DNA of 64,000 nt. Origin: Diploptera punctata. Taxonomy: Eukaryota > Arthropoda > Insecta > Blattodea > Blaberidae. Under the pieces are notes generated by a model. The model was given only the letters and a program-made list of their open reading frames with translations. It made no database searches and was not told where the DNA came from. The stretch covers positions 672,501-736,500 of the forward strand of contig JASPKZ010001235.1 in NCBI GenBank assembly GCA_030220185.1. Direction: 5' to 3'. Position numbers and translations under genes: made by a program. Of this stretch, positions 31,429 to 41,809 are shown one piece after another (within the stretch, counting starts at the first letter, position 1; every line of letters begins with the position of its first letter).

Positions 31429-32114
31429 CTACGTAGGAGCATATTTAAATGCAGCCACTTCTCCAGTGTTTATTATTACGAATTGAGCTCCCATAAAAAA
31501 ATGTAGTTCTAACAACCTGGTTCCAATCAGACGGAATATATACAGAATTGAAATATTTTCCTTACTAAGCGGTTATTTTTATCTTGAAACAGACTTGATG
31601 ACCACTTCTTGCGATTCTATTAGCGTTGGCTAATTATCCATTCACGTTGTCTGTTTAAGCACTTAAATTCCTCTGTTCTTTTTAAAGGATTCGGCCTTCA
31701 CGCTAATTTTGTACACATTAAATTATTCAAAGTCCAAAATTCTGTGTCAAATTATAAACGAAACATCTTACTCGGCGGCCTTCATTCAAGACTCCATTTT
31801 ATCTATCTTTACGCTGCCATTTTATAACTGAAATCACGCTAAATAATTATCTTATTATTTTTAAACACTGACAAGAATAAACGATTATAGTTTCAGGGAT
31901 TTTATTTATTGTACGATGTTATTCAAAATAAGGACTAATTGTTTAATATTTTGCTAATAAACACATGCATTGTATTAAATGACATGCAATGACCTTCAAT
32001 CAAGGCTCCATTTTATGCATCACTTCGCTGCCATTTTATAAGTGATATCACGATAAATAATTAGTCTTATTATTTTTAAATTCCGCCAAGAACAACTCAT
32101 TGCTACTCCCAGTT
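31429..32114. other. No recognisable feature
   Basis: Two weakly similar stretches (about 31780-31860 and 31990-32075, both with CTCCATTTTAT and CGCTGCCATTTTATAA) suggest an old local duplication. No gene. Confidence 0.45.
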
Positions 32115-32690
32115 GTTCAATAACACTGGTCAACATGATTTTTGTCTCATGAGTACCAATAGTTGTACTTAATGCAGTTGTTTATCGTGTTTTCAAATAT
32201 GTAATTTCTCCATCACCCCCAGTTCTTTTATTTCAATTTCAATTAATGGATTTAAATAATTATTTTTTAATAAACGTTTTTTCGTCCATTTATCCATTGT
32301 AAAATAAAACCAAAATGAGCTAACTTAGGAGATTTCAGCTATAGAAAAGATATATCAAGGCAAATGGAATCCTAATATGCTGGCCGATTATTGTTGGACC
32401 ATCAAGAGGGATGCTCCACAGGCGAAATATAGCAGAAAATCGTCATTTGTTACTTTCTAGGTGAGTCCGAATGTACGAATATTGTGTAGTTACGAATGTA
32501 GACAATATTAAAGTGTTTGAAATTATAAATGCCTGTCTCTCGGAAAACCTTGCGTGATGGAGAAAATCGGATATCATATTTGAATTCAGGAGAAAAAATA
32601 CTATCAGAATCACATATTTTTCTTTCTGAGACAAAAAAAAAGTTTCTGTTTTGTTGTTCAGTGTTATTGAACAATAATTTGTTCATATTT
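32115..32690 (+). repeat. Repeat M, copy 4
   Basis: Full-length M repeat. The residual peptide reads MLADYCWTIKRDAPQAKYS with SRKSSFVTF and TAG at 32458-32460. The start of the frame has a stop (TAG at 32341), so it is a pseudogene. Confidence 0.7.
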
Positions 32691-33050
32691 TGTTAATGCT
32701 GTACAGGTCTGCCAACACACAATTTATATTAAATAACACGCAATAAAATATCTTGAAAACTTATGAAGGTAGAATTTATTGATTCTAAAGTTTATAAGAA
32801 TCAATAACAAAGAATTTAAACAAAAGTTGAGACATTCGCATACATAGAAAACCAACAAACAACACCATAACTAAAAAAAATATCAGGACACCCATACCAA
32901 AAAAGTGTCTTCATCAGACCCATAGATGGAATGATAAAATACCTTTGAACAAAGGAAACTGTAATAAAGAGACATAATATAGCCTACATTGCATATCAAA
33001 GAACCAACTGAGAAATAAATAATACAACAAAATACAGAATATATTTTTTT
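32691..33050. other. Unassigned, weak hammerhead-like core on the reverse strand at 32885-32930
   Basis: Reverse strand: CTGATGA, extra A, GACAC...GTGTC stem, but CTGATA where GAAA should follow. Possibly another PLE-derived sequence. No coding seen. Confidence 0.3.
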
Positions 33051-33052
33051 AT

Positions 33053-33170
33053 CCAATGCCCCAGGTTGTCATTTCGAAATTTTTGATGTTCTCTCCTGGA
33101 ATTGGCGTAATTGTAACCCACTTCTGAATTTGGGGTGCTTGGAAGATGGAGTTACGTTATCCTATGATAT
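33053..33170 (-). mobile_element. SINE-B2 3' part, interrupted by SINE-B
   Basis: The block TTCTCTCCTGGAATTGGCGT and ACTTCTGAATTTGGGG matches 33725-33775 and 45847-45900. The nested SINE-B starts at about 33171, and SINE-B2-like sequence resumes at about 33485. Confidence 0.65.
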
Positions 33171-33484
33171 CCATCCATCCACAGTAATTCTGCCCGAGGG
33201 CAGGTCTTTCACTGCAATCATAGCATTTTCATGCTATGCTTTATAGCTTTACTAGGGAATTATAGGTGTGATAGCTTCCCTTTGCTTTCCACACCGTGAA
33301 TGATGATGATGCTGGCCGGATGATTTTCGGGGACCGTTGGGCCCAAAGTTTTCTGACATTTGTCTTACAGGTGATGGAAAACCCCGAAAAAACCTCACCC
33401 AGAAGACTGTCCCGACCGGAAATCGAACCCGGGGCCCGCTGCATGACAAGGTAGCACGCTACCTCGAGACCACAGCGGTGGATC
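33171..33484 (-). mobile_element. SINE-B copy
   Basis: Reverse copy from CAGTAATTCTGCCCGAGGGC to CGAGACCACAGCGGTGG. Imperfect duplication CCTATGATAT / CCTGATGATAT at its ends. Confidence 0.85.
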
Positions 33485-33519
33485 CTGATGATATGATGGG
33501 TGATGAATGATAATGAAGC

Positions 33520-33695
33520 GCCAGGAGGGTTCTTAATATAAACTCAACTTAAATTCCAGACCATGGGCAACCATAGAAAAAATTCCCTTCAAGGAAAAAT
33601 TCCTATAGTCTGTCCGGGAATCGAACCGGGGACCTCATGAACTGTAATCAGTAACGCTGACACTAGCCCAAGAGGCTGGTCTAAATACAAAATAT
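33520..33695 (-). mobile_element. SINE-E copy (tRNA-derived)
   Basis: Reverse strand: GACCAGCCTCTTGGGCTAGT as box A, GGTTCGATTCCCGGACAGAC as box B, then AGGAATTTTTCCTTGAAGGG and CCCATGGTCTGGAATTTAAG. A diverged relative is at 636-765. Confidence 0.65.
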
Positions 33696-33704
33696 AGTCT
33701 TAGA

Positions 33705-34043
33705 AATGTTTTTAATCAGTACTACCTGATATTCTCTCCTGACGATGGCTTTGTTGAAACCTACTTCTGAGGTTGGGGTGCCTGGAATACGGATTTATGA
33801 TGATGATGATGACAATGATGTAGAAGTTTTAATCTAAATCTTAATCTAAATGAAGCGAATATAATATCGATGTTAATGATGGTCAGATGATGCTCGGGGA
33901 ACGTTTGGGCCTTAAAGTTTCCTGACATTTGTGTTACAAGTTAGGAAAAAACGCGAAAAACTCCTCACCCAGGAAACTTGTCACGACCGAGGATCGATCT
34001 CTGGCCCGCTGCGTGACAAGGGTCTCGAGACCAAGCGGTGGAC
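33705..34043 (-). mobile_element. SINE-B2 (SINE-B head with a different 3' body)
   Basis: Head on the reverse strand: CCGCTTGGTCTCGAGACCC and GATCGATCCTCGGTCGTG. The middle is like SINE-B (CTGACATTTGTGTTACA). The 3' body ends in TATTCTCTCCTGACGATGGC instead of the CTGCCCTCGGGCAG end. 45800-46105 is a second copy. Confidence 0.7.
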
Positions 34044-34355
34044 AAACAATAAAATAAAATAGAAAACATGGGTAGGTACAATAAGTAGCGACTCCAGGTT
34101 GAGAAGACCAGCTATAACGGCTCGGGCTCCTACACTGGCTAGATGATCATCTACCTCTGTGATTAACACATGTGGATGCGAGGCCAGCAGCCGACTGGTA
34201 GATCAAGGGCCTCCTAGGCCTGTCGCGCTTGGAATTTTTATTTTTATTTATTTTTTTCCCCCAGTAGGCGTCGAGTATCACTTGTTTCTTCTGTAATGTA
34301 CAAAGTGGTCTGATTACCGATTTACATATTTTAGTTTTAGCATAACAATAGGCTC
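34044..34355. other. Unassigned
   Basis: No gene. The stretch directly precedes the truncated start of LINE-2a. Confidence 0.4.
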
Positions 34356-35939
34356 TCAAAATATCAGGCAGGTTTTAGAGAAGGGTACTCCACGGTGGAC
34401 AACGTATTTGTTCTGAGAACATTAATTGATGACAATCTGAAAATGAAGGGGGGTAAATTATTTTGTGCATTCATTGATTTTAAGATGGCATTTGATACTG
34501 TGGACCGAAGCGCACTTTGGGAAAAATTAAATCGGAAAGGATTGTCTCATAAAATGATACATGCTTTAATGTCAATTTAAAAATATGTTAAATTTTGTAT
34601 AAAAGTAGACCAAGGGCACATTACAGAGAGCAGTGAAGCCAATCGGGGAGTGAGACAAGGTTGCATTTGATCACCAATGCTATTTAATCTATTCGTTGAT
34701 GATATTGTAGACGTAATGCTAGAAGGAGAAATTGAGGCTCCGGAGATAGGAAATGTTAGAATCCCAGTCCTGTTGTATGCAGATGATTTAATTATCTGTT
34801 CCAAGACAATCAAGGGATTGCAAAGAGGTCTTGACCTACTGGAAATATACTGTAGGAATTGGGTATTGACTGTAAATGTTAGTAAGACAAAAACAATGAC
34901 CTTTAAAAATGGGAAGGTTTATGGTAGAGCAGAGGAATGGAAATACAGAGATCAAGTACTTCAAAACGTGAAACATTTTGAATATCTTGGTACGACGTTG
35001 AAAATGAACGGAAAGTGGAAAAAAAAACATATTGATATAGCATTATTTAAAGGGAGGGGACAACTTAACAGTGTACTCGGTATTCTGGGTCGAGTGCCTG
35101 ATATTCCAGTCAGCACATTAGAAAAAATGTATGGAGCTATGGTCAGGCCAGTAATGCACTATGGTAGTGAGATTTGGGGTTTCCAAAGAACGGAAATACT
35201 AAATAAGGTATATACGCATTTTCTAAAGTATATTACAGGACTTAGTAAGGCCGTTTCTAACTGTGGAATTTTATATGAATTCGGGTCATTCCAGGACGAC
35301 ATTAACTGTAAAATTCGTGTACTCAAATACTGGTTGCGAGTAATCCAAGGTGAACAAACAATGCTTAGAGCAATTTGTTACGACCACCAAATTAAAAACA
35401 TAGATGTTAAATTTTGGGCAGACGAGGTTAGGAGAGAACTCCAAAAGATTGGGATGGGCTGGATATGGGAAAAAGGGACTGAAAATCGCAAGAACGTGTG
35501 GAGAAAAATAAGGAGGAGGTACTTAGATATAACCCAACAAGATACTTTCGCCGAATGTACAGGGAAACGCTCACTGTGTTTACAAAGAGACCTAAAACAC
35601 GTCTGGGGAAAAGAATCGTATATACTCAACCTAGGATTTAAGGAGAGATCAGGGCTTGCTTGGTTTAGGCTAGGGGCATGGAAACTTCTAAAAATTAGCG
35701 ACGATCACGATATGCGAATATGTCCAATGTGCGGGAACTTTGAAGATGAGATACATATATTAGGAAAATGTAATGATTTAGAATATTGGAGACGTCAGTT
35801 ATTACCGGAAAGATTTCTAAATTCAAATCGGGAAAGATTGGCATGCTACGAATTATTGGTAAATCCAGAAAATTGGATAAACCTCGATAAATTTCTGGAC
35901 AAAACGCGAAAAATAAGGACAACACTCATTCATGAATAA
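34356..35939 (+). pseudogene. LINE-2a reverse transcriptase with C-terminal CCHC motif, two in-frame stops
   Basis: Non-LTR polymerase from the middle of the RT domain onward. One frame runs throughout: QAGFREGYSTVDNVFVL, FIDFKMAFDT (catalytic D), GVRQGC-stop-SPMLFNLF, VLLYADDLIICS, then VRPVMHYGSEIWG, GIGMGWI-like and ARLGAWKLL-like segments. Near the end CPMCGNFEDEIHILGKC gives C-x2-C-x7-H-x4-C, a zinc-knuckle type motif also present in LINE-2b. Stops are TAA at 34578 and TGA at 34668. No endonuclease remains and no RNase H is seen. Clade uncertain (L2/CR1/Ingi-like). Otherwise well conserved. Confidence 0.85.
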
Positions 35940-36157
35940 ATATATGTTATCAAAATGCAATACCATTAATTATTAACAATTATATATAAATTAATTAGTG
36001 TATAATGCTGTTGTGTTATTATTTAATTGTAATATTAATGTGTTTTCTTTATGTAATTGTAATGTTAATGTTTTTGTAGTGTATAATGCTATTGTGTTAT
36101 TACTCAATTGTAATATTATTGTGTTTTCTTTATGTAATTGTAATGTTAATGTTTTTA

Positions 36158-36240
36158 GTGTATAATGCTATTGTGTTATTATTTAATTGTAATATTATTA
36201 TTGTGTTTTTTTTTATGTAATTGTAATGTTATTGCTGTTT
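36158..36240 (+). repeat. Last of three ~80-bp tandem units in the LINE-2a 3' UTR
   Basis: Units at about 35997, 36079 and 36158 share GTGTATAATGCT, TTGTGTTATT and TATGTAATTGTAATGTTA. Confidence 0.75.
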
Positions 36241-36504
36241 TTGTTGTTTATTTTTCTTTACACTAGTACCAATTATTACTTTATTGTAACGGACTGTCAA
36301 CAGCACGTACGGCTTACTGCCCGTGCGACCCATATTTGTAAATAATATTGTAAATATCTTACTTTTTGTCTAATAAAGTCCTACTACTACTACTAGATAT
36401 TTATTTTTCCAAATGGTTTCTTTTAAACAGCCTAAAACTGTATTGACTTTATTTGGTAGATAACTTCTTCTTTTAAACTTGCAAAGCTGGTGACATTTAC
36501 ACCC

Positions 36505-37400
36505 AACTAACTAACACACTGGCACTATCGAACCGTAGGTTCATGGCCGCTCGGACATAAGCTCTCCATAGATCCCTATGTTGAGCTAATGTTTCAAATC
36601 ATCCCCTGTATAAACTACTTCCCTCAAATCATAGTTAATGTTATTCTCACACCTCATTCTTGGTCTACCAACTGGACGTTTTCCCTCTGGTTTTCCTACG
36701 AGGTGCTTCCATGCACGTCTTTCATTCCCCATTCGTGCCACATGTCCTGTCCATCGGAGTCTACGATACTTAACTGTTTTTATTATATCTGGCTTCGTAT
36801 AAAGACCGTATCCATCCATAGTAATTCTGCCCGAAGGCAGGTCCTTCACTGCAATCATAGCATTTTCATGATATGCTTTGCAGCTTTACTAGGGAATTAT
36901 ATGTGTGGTAGCTTCCCGTTGCCTTTCACACCGGTGAAGGTTGATGATGATGATAATGATAAGGATGATGATGATGATGATGGCCATATGATTTCGGGCA
37001 CCGTTTGGACCTTAAAGTTTTCCTGACATCTGTCTTACAGGTGAGGAAAACCCCCGATAAAAACCTCACCCAGGAAAACTGCCCGACCGGGGATCGAATC
37101 CGGGCCCGCTGCGTGACAGGCAGCACGCTACCTCAAGAACACAGCGGTGGACAAAGACCATATAGTTCACTGTTAAGTAGTCTTCTCCATTCACCTGTCT
37201 GTTCATCTCTCTTTGGTCCAAAAAAAATTCCTAAGAACTTTATTCTAAAATACCCGTAAACTCTTTTCCTCCCTTAAAGTAAGAGTCTATGTTTCACATC
37301 CATATAATGTACCTGGTAGAAGAATAGTTTTATATATTTTCAGTTACATTTACACCCAAGTAACTGAAATTTGATACTTGCTCTATTATGTTGTCATCTA
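36505..37400 (-). mobile_element. RTE-1 3' fragment split by SINE-B
   Basis: 36505-36810 and 37153-37400 on the reverse strand are continuous RTE-1 3' sequence (NERRAWKHLVGKPEGKRPVG). A 10-bp duplication AAAGACCRTA brackets the SINE. Confidence 0.85.
36811..37152 (-). mobile_element. SINE-B nested in RTE-1
   Basis: Complete reverse copy. Duplication at 36801-36810 and 37153-37162 (AAAGACCGTA / AAAGACCATA). Confidence 0.9.
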
Positions 37401-37905
37401 TTACCTGTTTACGTGTTTAGGGGGGGGGTCGTGAGAATGTTCGTGTATATCTGCGTGTAACAATCCACTCACTTGGTCCACCTGGACCGTCAAGTGTGTT
37501 TGTTGAAAAACATTTGAAGGAATGCAGGCAGAGGATAAGAAATGATGCTCTAAACTAACTTAAAGTTAAGTTTATGACCAAGTGTGTTAATATTGTGGAA
37601 GAAATAACGTGGAATTCACGTAAATGTGGTAACTGAGTCGGTACTTCAGCTATTTCAGGTATCTTCCCAGTGTCGCATTGCTTACATCAACACATGTTTA
37701 GTAGAGTTTGAGCAAGTTATGCTCAGCGACAGATGAACGCCCATAAAACACATCTATAAAATGTCACACGATTCTTAAAAATTCCTTACTTTTCTGACAT
37801 TTTATAAATTTCCTGTTTTTACTTGTATTCATACAATTTTATATTTTGCCAGACATCGAATTTTTTCCAGAAGAATAAAGTCTACATTATTTAAAAATTT
37901 ATATC
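37401..37905. other. Unassigned
   Basis: Starts with a G9 run at 37421. No gene or repeat recognised. Confidence 0.4.
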
Positions 37906-37908
37906 AAG

Positions 37909-37909
<1 letters not shown>

Positions 37910-37939
<30 letters not shown>

Positions 37940-38060
37940 ACAACAAGGATTAAGCCCAATGGCTTGTTCCGATCTCATTATAGGTCGAGTTGGTCCTTCC
38001 ATATCTTCAATGATATCCTTGAAATCCAATCCGGCCTTTGCTTTGAGATGAATCAGTAAT
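37910..38060 (-). mobile_element. LINE 3' end with (CAT)n tail
   Basis: The (CAT)n run 37911-37938 is the tail of a reverse-strand LINE whose last codons (complement of GCTTGTTCCGATCTCATTA, compare 13770-13795) follow. Confidence 0.5.
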
Positions 38061-38097
38061 AATAAATGTCCCCTGACCGCGTTACGAGCGCTGTGCA

Positions 38098-38139
38098 GGG
38101 TAAGGATAATGACAGGGCTGCTGTCTCAGAGCATCTATG
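38098..38139 (+). repeat. Long direct repeat flanking LINE-2b, left copy
   Basis: 42 bp starting GTAAGGATAATGACAGGGC match 40485-40526 at about 37 of 42 positions. Probably an unusually long target-site duplication. Confidence 0.65.
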
Positions 38140-38144
38140 GATAA

Positions 38145-40484
38145 TGGAATTTATTGCCTTTTTTTTTTTCAGAAGAAAGAAAATACATATGCATTTACAT
38201 TGCGCATGGGCCTGCTTGGCCGTATGTGCATTATTTTTCCATGAATAAAAAAAATAAAACTAATCATAATATAAACAAATACCTACAAATACACCTGTAT
38301 CAAAAAACAATAATAGGCTACATATAAGTAAAATATATGTCTACACTACATCACAATAATACATATCTACACTCATCCATGAAAAGACCATGTGTATAAA
38401 TAAATAAATAAAAAAAGTCTCATTCTGTACATTAATATTAAAAAAAATGCTAGAAAACAAATTAGAAAAAAAAACACACACACATACACCCACACACCCC
38501 CCACACATATACACACGCGCACGCTCATACCCCCTCCCCCCGTCCCTGCAGACATCAAATGCACTATCAGACTATTCAACTTATCAGACCTACTTATTAT
38601 ATAATATAATAATATGATTAAAGATCGAAAACAAAGACCATATTGAGATTCTTCTTATTGATAATACATATATCCTTAATCTACAATTTTGCTATATCTC
38701 AATTTCCTTACTGTACCCAAAAATTTGCATGTTTTTGATTCACTCTCGATCCGTCCTAAAAGATCCCAACACGCCACTCTCCCACGATCCGACCTGAGAA
38801 ATCTCTCCGGCAGCATCTGTAATCTAAGTTGTTCTGTCTCTCTACAGAATGCTATAATATGCTGCCAGTTTTCATGGTCATCGCATAGCGGGCATAGTTT
38901 AATGCCTTCTTCATTTGTTAAATTATGGGCCATCCATCCCCCCAAATGAAACCATGCAATAGCACTTCTATCATCCCCATCCAAAGAGTCAATATACTTC
39001 TCCCTTCCCCACGAAAGTTTCAGTTCCGTCTGCAGGGTGAGCGATATTTTCTGGCTACACTCTGCTTCTATATACTGCCTGTCTATATCGATTAGTCTCT
39101 TCTTAACTGTCCTCCAAACATTTCTATTATTCCGCGTACTCCTCTCCCATACCCAACCCATCCCTATGCCCTTCAATCCCCTTTCTACACCGATTACCCA
39201 ATCTCCCGAAACACACTGCCTTTTCTGTTCATTGTAACACTCTGCTCTAAGCGAGTCCTGATTCCCGTTTATTATGTCCAACCAATACTTAATAGCCATA
39301 ATTTGCCCCTTATTGTGGTCCGAAAATGTACCGAATTCCTGCAGTATGCCACAATTGGAATTCCCCGTTGCTAATCTCATCGCTTTCTTAAGAAACATAG
39401 GTTGAATTTTATCTAGTGTCCCCGTTCGTTCCCAACCCCATAATTCTGAGCCATACAGCATGGTCGCTCTCACAGTCGAAGAATAAACCTGTTCTAGTGT
39501 ACGCATCAGTATGTTTCGCAATTTTGACATATTAGTAAGCATTTCGCTTGTCAGGCACCTAGCTCTCATTGTTGCATTCTCGATGTGTCTCGTCCATTTT
39601 CCATTCATTGTCAAAGTCATCCCCAAGTAGACAAAGTTTTTAACATTTTCTAAATTCTCACCACGGTATGTCCACCTTTCCCTCCCGCTGTATACCGACT
39701 CGTTTTTAAAAGTCATGGCTTTAGTTTTGCTAACGTTAACAGTAAGTCCCCAAGTCGTACAGTATGTCGATAGTAAATTTAAACCCTTCTGCATGTCATC
39801 TACTTTCGTGGAAAAGAGGCATAAGTCGTCTGCGTACATTAGAACAGGAATACTTCGCCCACCCACCGTTGGAGCATCGATCCCCTCTACTTCCAGCATC
39901 AAAGCTATATCGTCTATAAATAAGTTAAATAACAATGGTGACAATGCGCATCCCTGTTTTACACCCTTAACTGGCTTTATATTTTTTGAAACTTGGTCTC
40001 TCCCATATTTAGCACAGAACTCCACTTTTTTATAAATTCCCATTAGCGCCCTAATCATAGTTCCCGATACTCCTAGTTGCCATAATTTCTGCCATAGGGC
40101 ATTGCGTTCAACAGAGTCAAATGCTTTTTTCAGATCTATAAAAGTACAGTGTAACCTGCCTCGTTTGACACTCAAACATCTGTTAATTGCAGTTCTCAGG
40201 ACAAATAGATTATCCGCCGTCCTGAAGCCTTCCCTGAACCCGGCTTGTTATTGTGAATTTTTTATTTTCATTTACCCAGTTTTTTTAGCCTGTTATATAG
40301 CACTGTGCAATATTTTTTTCCAAACACCGGCAGAAGAGAGACACCGCGGTAATTGGTCCGGATTGTTAACTCCGCCCTTACCCTTGTAAATAGGATGCAG
40401 TAATGGTGTGGACCATTCATCTGGAAAACTTCCTTTTTCAAAAATTTTGTTAAAAATACCTACTATGTACCCTGTCCATTTGGG
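38145..40484 (-). mobile_element. LINE-2b, 5'-truncated
   Basis: Reverse-strand relative of LINE-2a. It has a 0.5-kb 3' UTR containing CA runs and an A-rich 3' end at 38158-38170 (T11 on this strand), next to the left 42-bp repeat. The 5' truncation is at about 40484, next to the right repeat. Confidence 0.8.
38676..40175 (-). CDS. LINE-2b reverse transcriptase, 499-codon open frame
   Basis: Catalytic half of a non-LTR polymerase. Residues 12-21 FIDLKKAFDS (catalytic D14), 71-86 GVKQGCALSPLLFNLF, 112-117 LMYADD, 146-153 VNVSKTKA, 240-248 LYGSELWGW. C428, C431, H439 and C444 form C-x2-C-x7-H-x4-C as in LINE-2a. No internal stop. More coding lies upstream out of frame (40293-40499 reverse: FPDEWSTPLLHPIYKGKGG), and 40180-40250 reads GFRTADNLFVL in a third piece. 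The element is therefore frameshifted near 40250 and lacks the endonuclease. Expression is unlikely. Clade uncertain. Confidence 0.85.
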   Translation of the reverse strand: MSVKRGRLHCTFIDLKKAFDSVERNALWQKLWQLGVSGTMIRALMGIYKKVEFCAKYGRDQVSKNIKPVKGVKQGCALSPLLFNLFIDDIALMLEVEGIDAPTVGGRSIPVLMYADDLCLFSTKVDDMQKGLNLLSTYCTTWGLTVNVSKTKAMTFKNESVYSGRERWTYRGENLENVKNFVYLGMTLTMNGKWTRHIENATMRARCLTSEMLTNMSKLRNILMRTLEQVYSSTVRATMLYGSELWGWERTGTLDKIQPMFLKKAMRLATGNSNCGILQEFGTFSDHNKGQIMAIKYWLDIINGNQDSLRAECYNEQKRQCVSGDWVIGVERGLKGIGMGWVWERSTRNNRNVWRTVKKRLIDIDRQYIEAECSQKISLTLQTELKLSWGREKYIDSLDGDDRSAIAWFHLGGWMAHNLTNEEGIKLCPLCDDHENWQHIIAFCRETEQLRLQMLPERFLRSDRGRVACWDLLGRIESESKTCKFLGTVRKLRYSKIVD

Positions 40485-40499
40485 TAAGGATAATGACAT
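40293..40499 (-). pseudogene. LINE-2b reverse transcriptase N-terminal fingers, out of frame
   Basis: IFNKIFEKGSFPDEWSTPLL and HPIYKGKGGVNNPDQLP match the start of LINE RT domains (usual NYRGVSL is altered to QLPRCLS). Separated from the main frame by a frameshift and a T-rich insertion-like stretch at 40255-40320. Confidence 0.7.
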
Positions 40500-40526
40500 G
40501 GCTGCTGTCTCGGATCATCTATCCAT
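40485..40526 (+). repeat. Long direct repeat flanking LINE-2b, right copy
   Basis: Matches 38098-38139 (see there). Confidence 0.65.
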
Positions 40527-40840
40527 GCTCCTCTAAGTATTAACCCCTTTAAAGAGGGTTGCTGCTTCCGCCCCTTGAGCCGTTGTGATGATCGCCTGGT
40601 ATCACGTCGCCTCGTAGACCATTGCAGACTTCTTGGTCGATGCCAATCTTCTGGCCGACGTCTCCCACGTTCCGGACTATTATTAGTTTCCTCTCACCTC
40701 TAACCAATCGGCAAGTTAGCAAAGCTAAACTTCCCCGATTTAGTTGTCTGGTTCATTGAGTACTCGGCGCCCCCACCACGTCGAGGTGATAGTCAAGTTT
40801 ATAGTAATAAACCGAAAATTTATTATTAGATTATCAAAAG
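40527..40840. other. GC-richer unassigned segment
   Basis: Noticeably richer in GC than its surroundings, with TGAGTACTCGGCGCCCCCAC and similar. No frame or RNA gene recognised. Confidence 0.35.
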
Positions 40841-40844
40841 GGGT

Positions 40845-41515
40845 ATATTAGAGGATGTGATGAATTTGAGTATCTGGGAGTAAAAGTAGGTAAAGAGAAT
40901 AAACAAGAAAGTGATATTAAGAACAGAATAAATAAAGGTAGAGCAATAACAGAAATGATAAATGGAGTCTTATGGAGCAGACATACAACTAGGAAAACTA
41001 AGGTCTTCTTGTAATCTTGTAAGATACAAGGAAAACTAAGGTACAAATATATAATTCAATTGTGAGAAGTACTGTCACATATGGAGCTGAATTTTGGAAA
41101 TTCAGCAAAAAAACTTAGAACAAAAACTTATGTTGATCAAAATGGATTTCTTAAGGAGAGCAGCAAGATGTTCAAAATTAGAAAAAATAAGAAATACTGT
41201 CATACGAGAAAAAATGAATAGTAGATTATATATGGTATATGCAATTAAATTGGTATGAACATATACGACGAATGCAAGAAGAAAGATTACCCAGAAAAAC
41301 ATTGGAATGGTGTCAACCTGGAAGAAGAAGGGAAGGAAGACCTCGAAACTCGTGGATACAAGAAATAAGAACTGGAATGAGAAGAAGAGGACTGGTGGGC
41401 ATGGAGTGGATGGATAGAGAGAGACGAGTGGGGAAGGAAAATAAAACTTTAGGCACAGAAAGATGTGTAAACATTAAAAATCTGTATATAAATAAAAAAA
41501 TATAATATTAATAAC
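40845..41515 (+). mobile_element. LINE post-RT fragment
   Basis: Encodes CDEFEYLGVKVGKENKQESD, NGVLWSRHTTRKTK, then after frameshifts MDFLRRAARCSKLEKIRNT, LNWYEHIRRMQEERLPRKTL and GRRREGRPRNSWIQEIRTG. The segment AGGAAAACTAAGGT is duplicated at 40994 and 41029, a small internal duplication that breaks the frame. Dead. Confidence 0.7.
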
Positions 41516-41725
41516 TATTATTATTTACTTATAAACAGGTTTACAATGTAATAAAACATTTTTTCTTTACCCAAAGTTTTTTTTAATTTTAATTTTCTTT
41601 CTCCATTCTTCTCTATCTTCCCATTCTAATTCTTCCAGACTAAACTCCAGAAAGTCCAAAATTCAATATTAGATTTTGTGAGATACAGACAACTAGAATG
41701 GTATGCTCATATACGTAGAATAATG

Positions 41726-41808
<83 letters not shown>

Positions 41809-41809
41809 C
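41726..41809 (+). repeat. (AAT)n microsatellite
   Basis: About 84 bp of ATA/AAT repeats, just after a short LINE-like stretch (CTAGAATGGTATGCTCATAT). Confidence 0.9.

Larger units (their letters stand above)
34356..36395 (+). mobile_element. LINE-2a, 5'-truncated, with repeat-bearing 3' UTR
   Basis: Coding 34356-35939. The 3' UTR contains three ~80-bp tandem units (about 35997-36240) beginning GTGTATAATGCTNTTGTG. It ends CTTTTTGTCTAATAAAGTCC plus (CTA)n at about 36385, with AATAAA as a poly(A) signal. A related element lies reversed at 38145-40484. Confidence 0.85.

Noticed and set aside
32885..32930. Reverse-strand CTGATGA with a GACAC/GTGTC stem
   Set aside because: CTGATA replaces the required GAAA and no palindromic arm is found. 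Noted only as a weak relic.
33725..33775. CTGACGATGGCTTTGTTGAAACCTAC looks like a full hammerhead with a looped helix III
   Set aside because: The same SINE-B2 block at 33092 and 45847 reads CTGG.ATTGGCGTA..TTGTAA, without the core. The match in one copy is by mutation, not a family trait.
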